The notes under the pieces were generated by a model. That model was not told where the DNA came from, ran no database searches, and saw only the letters and a list, made by a program, of their open reading frames with translations. Of a stretch of DNA of 6,783 bases, positions 1 through 6,293 are shown piece by piece. How positions within the stretch are numbered: the stretch's first letter is position 1; every line of letters starts with the position of its first letter. The stretch comes from Treponema sp. (GTDB taxonomy: Bacteria > Spirochaetota > Spirochaetia > Treponematales > Breznakiellaceae). Position numbers and translations under genes: made by a program. The DNA lies in contig JAITAI010000132.1 in assembly GCA_031284195.1 (NCBI GenBank), forward strand, positions 1-6,783, written 5' to 3'.

Positions 1-48
1 CTAAGGCGCTCCATTGCAGACCCCCTCGGTTTAAGCTATGATTACTAT

Positions 49-1035
49 ATGGCAGAAGATTTCACCGTATTAGACCTGCTGGATATTAATTTGAAGGAAC
101 ATAATGCCCTCAACCTCCATTGTTTGGGAGGGAGGAAAGGCTTAGGCCGAAAGATCCGCATTTCGGACCTGAACCGGCCGGGACTTGCCCTTTCGGGGTT
201 CTATGATTCCTTTGCTTATGAACGGATTCAACTGTTTGGCCGGGGAGAAGTATCGTACCTCAAAAAACTGGCCGCCGAAGGAGAGCTGGAAACCGTCAAG
301 CACATGTTCTCCTATCCTATTCCTTGTTGTATTTTTTCTCATAAGCTCATGCCGGACCTGAACTTCCTGGATATGGCCGAGCAAGCCCAATGTCCGATAC
401 TCCAGACGGATTTGAGTACCACTGAATTTCATACCCGGCTCATGCGGGTTCTTTCCGATATTTTTGCCCCCCGCCAGAGTGTACATGGAGTCTTAGTAGA
501 GGTATACGGCCTGGGGATCCTCCTTTTGGGAGATTCAGGGGTGGGAAAAAGCGAGACCGCCTTAGAGCTTATTAAACACGGACACCGCCTGGTGGCAGAT
601 GATGTGGTGGATTTGCACTGTGTCAATGGCAACATCCTCATCGGCGCAGGGGCTAATAAGATTGTGGGACACCACATGGAAATTCGCGGCTTGGGGATCA
701 TCAATATAACCCACCTCTTTGGCGTGGGGGCCATTCGGGAACGGAAAGAGGTACAATTAGTGGTGATGCTGGAGGAATGGGATTCACGAAAAAATTACGA
801 CCGTCTGGGCGTAGATGACAAGTATATCGAATTTTTGGGGGTCAGTATTCCTAAACTGGAAATTCCGGTTAAACCAGGCCGTAATATCCCCGTTATTGTA
901 GAAACCGCAGCTATGAATGAACGGCTCAAGAAGATGGGCTATAATGCAGCCAGGGAATTCAACCAGAATATCCTCAAATGGATCGAAAGCGATCCTGCCC
1001 GTTCGGTCTATTTCGGAACCGAAGACGTGATATGA
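49..1035 (+). CDS. hprK: HPr kinase/phosphorylase
   Basis: Bifunctional enzyme that phosphorylates HPr on Ser46 using ATP or pyrophosphate and also removes that phosphate; cytoplasmic, normally a hexamer. The 328 residues are close to the usual family length. Visible in the sequence: an N-terminal domain with the family-typical ISDLNRPGLALSG (38-50) and ERIQLFGR (58-65); the catalytic-region His146 in SVHG; the P-loop GDSGVGKSE (161-169) with Lys167; LVADD (181-185) with the paired Asp; the HprK signature EIRGLGIINI (211-220); and the C-terminal loop IPVKPGRNIP (272-281) used in the phosphorylase reaction. The ATG at 49 is preferred because its MAEDFTVLDLL aligns with known HprK N termini, although the frame stays open to the left edge and no strong Shine-Dalgarno precedes it. 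ptsH, encoding the substrate, follows directly. Identification is very secure; only the exact start is uncertain. Confidence 0.97.
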   Translation: MAEDFTVLDLLDINLKEHNALNLHCLGGRKGLGRKIRISDLNRPGLALSGFYDSFAYERIQLFGRGEVSYLKKLAAEGELETVKHMFSYPIPCCIFSHKLMPDLNFLDMAEQAQCPILQTDLSTTEFHTRLMRVLSDIFAPRQSVHGVLVEVYGLGILLLGDSGVGKSETALELIKHGHRLVADDVVDLHCVNGNILIGAGANKIVGHHMEIRGLGIINITHLFGVGAIRERKEVQLVVMLEEWDSRKNYDRLGVDDKYIEFLGVSIPKLEIPVKPGRNIPVIVETAAMNERLKKMGYNAAREFNQNILKWIESDPARSVYFGTEDVI

Positions 1036-1115
1036 AGCGCTCAGAACAGGTGATATACAAAAGGTAAACTGCTGTAGTACCATACTGGAAACAATGTAAT
1101 CATAGGAATGAGGTG
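1036..1115. other. Intergenic gap between hprK and ptsH
   Basis: This is the largest non-coding stretch in the window. I see no convincing stem-loop terminator and no good -35/-10 pair; the best -10-like match is TGTAAT at 1095-1100, without a credible -35 about 17 bases upstream. An ATG overlapping the hprK stop (ATGA, 1032-1035) opens an 11-codon reading frame ending at 1067, which looks like chance. The gap is long enough for an internal promoter or short leader for ptsH, but the sequence alone does not show one. Confidence 0.5.
1104..1107 (+). promoter_or_regulatory. Ribosome binding site of ptsH
   Basis: AGGA lies 8 bases before the ATG at 1116, a normal spacing, but only 5 bases before the alternative GTG at 1113. 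This supports ATG 1116 as the ptsH start. The stretch AGGTGAT (1111-1117) also resembles an anti-16S match but overlaps the start codon, so it cannot serve this gene. Confidence 0.6.
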
Positions 1116-1382
1116 ATGGTAGAAAAAATACTAACCGTATCTAATCGGGCAGGAATTCATGCCCGGCCTGCGGCAATGTTGGTACAGGCCATAAAAGATT
1201 TTACCTGTACTATTTATCTTGAAAAAGACAAGAACCGGATCAAAGCAAAATCTATCATGGGGGTCATTACCTTAGGGGCAGCGTATGGGTCTGCCATAAA
1301 GGTTATTACCGATGGGATGGATGAAAATCAAGCCATGGAAGTCATAGTCCAGCTTTTTGAGTCGAAATTTGAAGAGGAGTAG
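1116..1382 (+). CDS. ptsH: Phosphocarrier protein HPr
   Basis: Small cytoplasmic phosphocarrier of the phosphotransferase system: His15 accepts phosphate from enzyme I, and Ser46 is the regulatory site of HprK. From ATG 1116 the protein is 88 residues, the standard HPr length. The active-site motif is RAGIHARPA (11-19) with His15, and the regulatory-site motif is AKSIMGV (44-50) with Ser46. Both fall exactly on the canonical numbers only with this start; a GTG three bases upstream (1113) would add one Met and shift both. The C terminus is acidic (FEEE). No enzyme I or sugar-specific EII gene is in the window. With hprK just upstream, a regulatory role through Ser46 is likely; sugar transport cannot be judged from here. 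The histidine kinase gene starts 23 bases after the stop, so co-transcription is plausible. Confidence 0.97.
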   Translation: MVEKILTVSNRAGIHARPAAMLVQAIKDFTCTIYLEKDKNRIKAKSIMGVITLGAAYGSAIKVITDGMDENQAMEVIVQLFESKFEEE

Positions 1383-1405
1383 TCCCTTCCTCAAGAGCTA
1401 ATCCG

Positions 1406-3217
1406 GTGAAAACGGTCCGCATCCACCCAAAATATGCACTGATTGACATCAAAGGCTTGATACTCATCTATCTGCTTTTGAGTATTGTAACGATCCTATT
1501 TTGGCGGACCGTGTTTCCTGAAATTTTACAGGGCGGTATGGTGCCGGACATCTTGGATCTCGGCGTATTTTTTACGATTCCTGCGGTTTTGGTGGTCTTG
1601 CTGGGAGCTTCCCTGTTGAGCTTATTCAGGGAGCTTATTACCCGGCAGTTGGGAAACCGGTTCCATATCCGGCTGTTGGCCTATTTTATCCTGATTGTCA
1701 TTTTTGCATCCCTTCCGGCTATCATTATAAGCAGCCAGACTGTTCTGGAATTGGCACGGTTCTGGAAGACCATAGACGTAGATGCTGCTATGAAGGCGGC
1801 GCAAGAATTCGCCCTGGAAACCTATTCCTTGCATGTAGAGAAAGTGGAAAATCTACTCAAGGATCAGGATTTTGATTCCCTTATGGCCTCTCAGGGTGCA
1901 GCAGAGGGGGAAGCCTCCCCTGATCTCCCCAAGAGACTTGCCTCCGAAGGAATCATGGCGATCCAAGATTTTGCCTTACAGGAAGATGGGACCTGGAAAA
2001 CCTTGAGCTTTCGGGGAGAAGCGGCTCAAGAACTCAGTGCACTGCCGGCCCAGCAGCAGGGATTTATCCCACGGGAAATACCCCGGGATACGGACATTAT
2101 CCGGTATATGGTGTATCCCCAGAAACAGGTAGCCCGGGTTCTCAGTTACCATCTGGGAACGGGTTTTGACCAGGCGGTCACCATCATAGAAAACGAAAAG
2201 GCCCGGTTTGAACTCATCAATTCCATCCAGATCCAGGTACAACCGCTTCTGATCTTTTATTTTGTGGTCTTTTTCTTCCCTATCATTTTGATGACCCTTA
2301 TCATTGCCATATCCTTCACCCGGCGGGTAACCCAGCCCATTGTGGAACTCACCGAGGCGACCCAGCGAGTGGCAGAGGGAGACTTTTCCATCCACATTTT
2401 GGCCCGCAGAAAAGATGAACTGGGACTGTTGATCCGCTCCTTTAATACCATGGTCCGAGACTTGAAACGATCCCAAGCCTCCCAGGTCAAGGCGGAAAAA
2501 ATATCCATCTGGCAGCGTATGGCCGAACAACTTGCCCATGAGATAAAAAACCCCCTCACGCCTATCAAGCTTTCCGCAGAACGGGTACTCAGGCGTTGGC
2601 GTAACAAACCAGAAAAGGTTGGGGAAATCCTTGAAACTTCTATGCTGTCCATTTTACAGGAAGTGGAAGGCCTCTCCACCTTGCTTACTGAATTCAGAAC
2701 CCTTTCTCGTCCTCTGGAACCTTCTCGTACTTCAAGTCCGCTTCGGGATATCGTGGAAGAGATCCTTATCTCCTATCGGGTATCTTATTTGGGGGTTCAG
2801 TTCAACAGTAGCCATATTGCTTGGGATATCCAGGTAACCATGGACCGGCGCCGCCTGGCTCAGGTCCTGACCAATCTTATCAATAACGGTATTGATGCCA
2901 TGGATTATCAGGGAACCCTGGAAATCCGAACGGATCTTGTCAAAAAATGGGAGAGCCGTTATTGTAGACTGAGCATCATGGATACCGGAAAGGGTATTAC
3001 CCCAGAGGAAGGTTTGCAGATTTTTACCCCTTATTTTACGACTAAAGAAACAGGAACCGGCTTAGGACTTCCCATTGTAGAACGGATTGTGCATGATCAC
3101 GGGGGAAGCATTTGGTTTAATTCTGCAGCCGGTATGGGAACCACCTTTTTTGTGGACCTACCGGTGGCAGGAACAACGGTGGAGACCCTGCCCAGTAAAG
3201 AGCAAGGGGCATCATGA
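1406..3217 (+). CDS. NtrY-like membrane sensor histidine kinase
   Basis: Sensor kinase that should autophosphorylate on His and pass the phosphate to the regulator encoded next. Of 603 residues, hydrophobic segments lie at about 15-33, 52-74, 89-110 and 279-304. This predicts a roughly 170-residue periplasmic domain between the last two, which I do not recognise. A HAMP domain follows (about 304-357), then the H-box EQLAHEIKNPLTPIKLSAER (375-394... His378), whose NPLTPIKLSAER form is typical of NtrY. ATP-binding motifs are the N-box LTNLINNGIDAM (488-499), the G1 box DTGKGI (526-531), the F-box region IFTPYFTTKE and the G2 box GTGLGL (550-555). NtrY proteins usually carry a PAS domain between HAMP and H-box; only about 20 residues separate them here, so it is absent. 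The GTG start at 1406 has a weak AAGAG (1393-1397); the first in-frame ATG (residue 45) would delete the first membrane helix. The stop overlaps the regulator start as ATGA. In treponemes such genes are often labelled atoS. Confidence 0.93.
   Translation: MKTVRIHPKYALIDIKGLILIYLLLSIVTILFWRTVFPEILQGGMVPDILDLGVFFTIPAVLVVLLGASLLSLFRELITRQLGNRFHIRLLAYFILIVIFASLPAIIISSQTVLELARFWKTIDVDAAMKAAQEFALETYSLHVEKVENLLKDQDFDSLMASQGAAEGEASPDLPKRLASEGIMAIQDFALQEDGTWKTLSFRGEAAQELSALPAQQQGFIPREIPRDTDIIRYMVYPQKQVARVLSYHLGTGFDQAVTIIENEKARFELINSIQIQVQPLLIFYFVVFFFPIILMTLIIAISFTRRVTQPIVELTEATQRVAEGDFSIHILARRKDELGLLIRSFNTMVRDLKRSQASQVKAEKISIWQRMAEQLAHEIKNPLTPIKLSAERVLRRWRNKPEKVGEILETSMLSILQEVEGLSTLLTEFRTLSRPLEPSRTSSPLRDIVEEILISYRVSYLGVQFNSSHIAWDIQVTMDRRRLAQVLTNLINNGIDAMDYQGTLEIRTDLVKKWESRYCRLSIMDTGKGITPEEGLQIFTPYFTTKETGTGLGLPIVERIVHDHGGSIWFNSAAGMGTTFFVDLPVAGTTVETLPSKEQGAS
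3204..3209 (+). promoter_or_regulatory. Ribosome binding site inside the kinase gene, for the regulator
   Basis: AAGGGG, 4 bases before the ATG at 3214, lies within the last codons of the kinase gene. With the ATGA overlap this supports the start at 3214 and translational coupling of kinase and regulator. Confidence 0.55.
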
Positions 3218-4644
3218 CCAATATCCTTATTATTGACGATGAACCAGGGATCCGCAGTACCTTAGCCTCGATCTTGGAAGATGAAGGGTATCGGGTACAT
3301 GCCCTAGCAGATGCGGTTCAGGGATTGGAATGTATAAGCCGGGAACCCATTGACCTCGTCTTATTGGACGTCCTCCTCCCCCGCATGGGCGGTATGGAAG
3401 CCTTGGAAAAGATCCGTAGCGGCTGGCCGGAGAGCGAAGTAGTGGTGATTTCCGGCCATGCCAATGTGGATATGGCGGTCCGGGCGGTAAAATTGGGGGC
3501 CTTTGATTTTTTGGAAAAGCCCCTTTCCCTGGATAAGGTGCTTACCGTATGCCAGAACGCCCTTATGGTACAGAAGCTGCGGCGAGAAAACCGGGACTTG
3601 AAAAAGAACACCCTCCATAAGGGAGATGAAATAATCGGTCAGAGCCGGGAAACAGAGCAGCTCCGGGAATGGATCAAACAAGCCGCGGCAAGCGATGCCC
3701 GGATCCTCATCTGCGGGGAGAACGGTACAGGAAAAGAGCTGGTGGCTCGGGCCATTCATCGGGGCTCTTCCCGTTCCCAAAAGGCTTTCGTGGCCCTGAA
3801 TTGCGCGGCGATTCCCGATACCCTTATTGAAAGCGAACTCTTTGGCCATGAAAAAGGGGCCTTTACCGATGCAGTTTCAAGCCGTAAGGGCCGGTTTGAA
3901 TTGGCAAGTGGAGGAACCTTATTTTTGGATGAGATCGGGGATATGTCCCTCAGCGCCCAGGCCAAGGTACTCCGGGTGATTCAAGAACAGAAGATCGAAC
4001 GGGTCGGGGGAGAAAAAACCCTCGAGGTGGATGTCCGTATTGTGGCAGCCACCAATAAAGACCTAGAACAGGAATGTGCAGCAGGCCGTTTTCGGCAGGA
4101 TCTGTTTTTTAGGCTTAATGTACTGCCGATTTATGTACCCCCCCTCCGGGAGCGGCCTGAAGACATATCCCTGCTCTTGTTTCATTTTTTGCATGAGCTG
4201 GGGCGGAATTCCTACGCTTCAGGGGCCTTTGACCTGGATGCAGGGGCCTTACAATTACTCCAATCCTACCAGTGGCCGGGAAATGTTCGGGAACTGCAGA
4301 ATCTCGCTGAACGTATCCTGGTGATGCATACCGGGGGGATCATCGGGGAGGAGACGATTCTCGCCCTTTTGCAGCAAAATCCCGGATCCTGGGGCGCCTT
4401 TCCCCGGAATCCATCGGTTCCAGAATTGGTTTCCCCTTTTTCACCTGCCTCTCCTCTTCCCGATGTTTCAGCTATCATGCAGTTGAAGTACAATGAGGCA
4501 AAAGAATCCTTTGAAAAGGGGTATTTGGAATTTCAACTCTCCCAACATGGGGGTATCATATCCCGCACCGCAGAAGCCATAGGGATTTATCCCAGTAACC
4601 TGCATGCTAAATTACGCAAATACAACATAAGGACGGAACGATGA
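3214..4644 (+). CDS. NtrX/NtrC-family sigma-54-dependent response regulator
   Basis: Transcription activator expected to be phosphorylated by the upstream kinase and to drive open-complex formation by sigma-54 RNA polymerase. Its 476 residues hold the standard three domains. The receiver (about 1-120) has acidic residues Asp8/Asp9, phospho-acceptor Asp52 (LLDVLLP), Ser80 and Lys102 (EKPL). The AAA+ domain (about 139-370) has Walker A GENGTGKE (168-175), Walker B GGTLFLDEI (233-241), arginine-finger region GRFRQDLFFRLNVLP (291-305) and sensor II WPGNVREL (354-361). The sigma-54 contact loop reads GAFTDA (215-220) instead of the consensus GAFTGA. A Pro/Ser-rich linker (about 389-418) leads to a Fis-type helix-turn-helix (about 430-472). 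ILEDEGY and ISGHANVDMAV in the receiver resemble NtrX. Both ends overlap neighbours as ATGA, so kinase, regulator and lexA are probably co-translated. Its targets are unknown, and no sigma-54 promoter was found here. Treponeme homologues are often called atoC. Confidence 0.94.
   Translation: MTNILIIDDEPGIRSTLASILEDEGYRVHALADAVQGLECISREPIDLVLLDVLLPRMGGMEALEKIRSGWPESEVVVISGHANVDMAVRAVKLGAFDFLEKPLSLDKVLTVCQNALMVQKLRRENRDLKKNTLHKGDEIIGQSRETEQLREWIKQAAASDARILICGENGTGKELVARAIHRGSSRSQKAFVALNCAAIPDTLIESELFGHEKGAFTDAVSSRKGRFELASGGTLFLDEIGDMSLSAQAKVLRVIQEQKIERVGGEKTLEVDVRIVAATNKDLEQECAAGRFRQDLFFRLNVLPIYVPPLRERPEDISLLLFHFLHELGRNSYASGAFDLDAGALQLLQSYQWPGNVRELQNLAERILVMHTGGIIGEETILALLQQNPGSWGAFPRNPSVPELVSPFSPASPLPDVSAIMQLKYNEAKESFEKGYLEFQLSQHGGIISRTAEAIGIYPSNLHAKLRKYNIRTER
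4629..4633 (+). promoter_or_regulatory. Ribosome binding site of lexA
   Basis: AAGGA lies 7 bases before the ATG at 4641, within the end of the response-regulator gene. It confirms the lexA start and implies that lexA is translated from an mRNA that also carries the regulator. Confidence 0.65.
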
Positions 4645-5324
4645 AAGAGCCTACCCTGCGGCAAAGGGAAGTATTGCATTTCATCGGGGAGTATATCCAG
4701 ACCCATGCCTATCCTCCTACGATTCGGGAGATAGCCGGGTATTTTTCTATTTCCGTTAAAGGTGCCCATGACCATGTGCTAGCCCTCAAAAAGAAAGGGT
4801 ACCTGAAACAGGAGCAACGGCGTTCACGAACCATGAACATCATTACCCAGGATAGGCTTGTTTCTAAGACGGGAACCTATGTTTCTATGGACATGGTGCA
4901 GATTCCCATACTGGGGGTCGTTGCAGCAGGGCGGCCTATTATGGCTGCAGAAAACTGGGATGGTTTCCTTACCTTGCATTGTTCTCTATTAGCAACAAAA
5001 GCAAAAGGAACAAGCAGGAGGGACTATTTCGCCCTGCGGGTCCAGGGAGATTCAATGGAAGGAGCAGGTATTTTGGATGGGGATATGGCGGTTGTGCAAA
5101 AACAGGATACCCTACGGAATGGAGAAATCGCCGTGGTTCAATTGGATGATAGAGTAACCTTGAAACGGTTTTTTATAGAAAAAAGGGGAAAAGGAGCAAA
5201 AAAACGGATTCGATTGCAGCCGGAGAATCCTCACTATACCCCTATCTATTGTACGGGAGATCCCGAGGTTCATCAGGACCTGCGGCTCCTGGGCCGGGTG
5301 GTTACCATCATCCGTTCCTACTGA
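4641..5324 (+). CDS. lexA: LexA SOS repressor / S24 self-cleaving protease
   Basis: Repressor of DNA-damage genes that cleaves itself when activated by RecA filaments. The N-terminal winged helix-turn-helix (about 1-68) contains LRQREVLHFI and YPPTIREIAGYFSIS, followed by the recognition region KGAHDHVLALKKKGYL (40-55). The cleavage site is Ala96-Gly97 in VVAAGRP. The catalytic dyad is Ser138 (QGDSMEGAGI) and Lys175 (VTLKRFF), 37 residues apart as in E. coli Ser119/Lys156. At 227 residues it is longer than the ~202 of E. coli LexA; the extra length includes a longer linker (about 68-88) and a Lys/Arg-rich insertion after Lys175 (KRGKGAKKRIR, 181-191). The start overlaps the regulator stop as ATGA, and holA follows after 6 bases. 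No SOS operator is visible upstream: neither a GAAC-N4-GTTC type nor a TTTG-N5-CAAA type was found by eye. Self-regulation, if any, would act at a more distant promoter. Confidence 0.95.
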   Translation: MKEPTLRQREVLHFIGEYIQTHAYPPTIREIAGYFSISVKGAHDHVLALKKKGYLKQEQRRSRTMNIITQDRLVSKTGTYVSMDMVQIPILGVVAAGRPIMAAENWDGFLTLHCSLLATKAKGTSRRDYFALRVQGDSMEGAGILDGDMAVVQKQDTLRNGEIAVVQLDDRVTLKRFFIEKRGKGAKKRIRLQPENPHYTPIYCTGDPEVHQDLRLLGRVVTIIRSY

Positions 5325-5330
5325 TGCGCT

Positions 5331-6293
5331 ATGGGTAGGTGTTTTCTTTTTTTGGGGCCGGAAATCGGCGAAAAGCAAGAGGCGATCCACGAAATCCGCC
5401 AGAGCTTACAGGTTTCTTCTGGAACTGTACCGGAAGAAACCTCTTTTTATGCAGGAGAAACACCGGTACAAGACATGGTAGCCATATTACGGACCAGTTC
5501 CCTGTTTGCCGAGCAGCGGCTTATTTTCATTAAAAATGCCGAGGTCCTGAAAAAAAAGGAGGATCTGGAGATTCTCGCCGCGTATCTAAAAGTCCCCCAG
5601 GAGCATACCACCCTCATCCTCATATCCGAAACCACGAGCCTAGCCAAAATCTTGGAAACCTCGGTTCCTTCGGGAAACAAGCGTGTTTTCTGGGAACTCT
5701 TTGAAAACCGGAAACAGGAATGGGTGGCTTCTTTTTTCAGGCGGAAAGGCTTCAAGATCAGCGAAGACGGCATAGAGGCGATCTTGGAGTTGGTGGAGAA
5801 TAACACGGACGCGCTCAGGCGGGAATGTTCAAGGCTCATGTTGTTTCTAGGTAAAGAAGGGATCTCCGGGGAGGCCGTGGAAAAATGGCTTTCCCATACC
5901 CGGGAAGAATCCGCCTTTACCCTGTTTTCCCGTATCAGTACCGGGGATTTTGCCAAAAGTCTTGAATCCCTCCATACCCTCTTGGGAGCTCAAGAATCGC
6001 CGGTGGCTCTTTTGGCAGGTCTTGCCTGGTGTTTCAGGAAGCTCCGGGATTACCTGAGCCTGGTTGCATCTGGGAAAGCCAGCGAGTTTGAATTTAAGAA
6101 ACTCGGGCTTGCCTCAGCCAAAGTCCGCAAGGATTACGAGCAGGCAAGCCGAAGATACGATCTGTTAGGGGTGGATACCTGCCTCTCTTTGATTGGGGAG
6201 TATGATATGCTCGTCCGTTCTGGCGGCGTGGGGCTTGAGAGACTTTTAATGGATATGTTTTTATATAAGATCATAGATTCCGGCAGGCTCTGA
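5331..6293 (+). CDS. holA: DNA polymerase III delta subunit (clamp-loader wrench)
   Basis: Delta is the clamp-loader subunit that opens the sliding clamp ring during replication. The 320-residue protein is slightly shorter than the usual ~330-345. It matches the family in pattern: an N-terminal AAA+-like fold starting FLFLGPEIGEKQEAI without a functional P-loop, as expected for delta; SSLFAEQRLIFIKNAEVL (two adjoining stretches, 56-73), the conserved strand and helix region near the clamp-binding element; ILELVENNTDALRRE (151-165) in the middle domain, where delta typically has a helix ending in an Arg/Glu-rich turn; and a helical C-terminal collar domain from about 195. The ATG at 5331 follows the lexA stop by 6 bases with no clear Shine-Dalgarno, so reinitiation by ribosomes finishing lexA is likely. 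The stop is shared with the start of the next gene (TGATG). Assignment rests on overall pattern, since delta is poorly conserved. Confidence 0.88.
   Translation: MGRCFLFLGPEIGEKQEAIHEIRQSLQVSSGTVPEETSFYAGETPVQDMVAILRTSSLFAEQRLIFIKNAEVLKKKEDLEILAAYLKVPQEHTTLILISETTSLAKILETSVPSGNKRVFWELFENRKQEWVASFFRRKGFKISEDGIEAILELVENNTDALRRECSRLMLFLGKEGISGEAVEKWLSHTREESAFTLFSRISTGDFAKSLESLHTLLGAQESPVALLAGLAWCFRKLRDYLSLVASGKASEFEFKKLGLASAKVRKDYEQASRRYDLLGVDTCLSLIGEYDMLVRSGGVGLERLLMDMFLYKIIDSGRL

Noticed and set aside
1032..1067. 11-codon reading frame overlapping the hprK stop as ATGA
   Set aside because: It is too short and has no ribosome binding site or recognisable peptide; probably chance.
1076..1086. 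Short inverted repeat AGTA-CCA-TACT between hprK and ptsH
   Set aside because: Four-base A/T-rich arms without a T-tract are too weak for a terminator and too short for an operator call.
1752..1768. TGGCAC resembling the -24 element of a sigma-54 promoter
   Set aside because: No GC-containing -12 element is found at the required distance; the site is inside the kinase gene.
1976..2539. 187-codon antisense open frame within the kinase gene
   Set aside because: It is the longest antisense frame but has no recognisable domain and lies wholly opposite conserved kinase coding sequence.
2619..2837. 72-codon + strand open frame inside the histidine kinase gene
   Set aside because: It lies in another frame over the well-conserved H-box to N-box region, so it is a shadow of the kinase.
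4284..4295. GTTC-GG-GAAC palindrome as a possible LexA operator
   Set aside because: Half-sites are in the reverse order and wrong spacing for known LexA boxes, and the bases encode the conserved sensor II motif (GNVREL).
5331..5380. holA lacking a functional Walker A motif, as a possible defect
   Set aside because: The delta subunit normally lacks ATP-binding residues, so this is expected.
5948..5958. TTTTG-C-CAAAA palindrome in holA
   Set aside because: The spacer is one base rather than the five of the TTTG-N5-CAAA box, and it sits in coding sequence far from any start.
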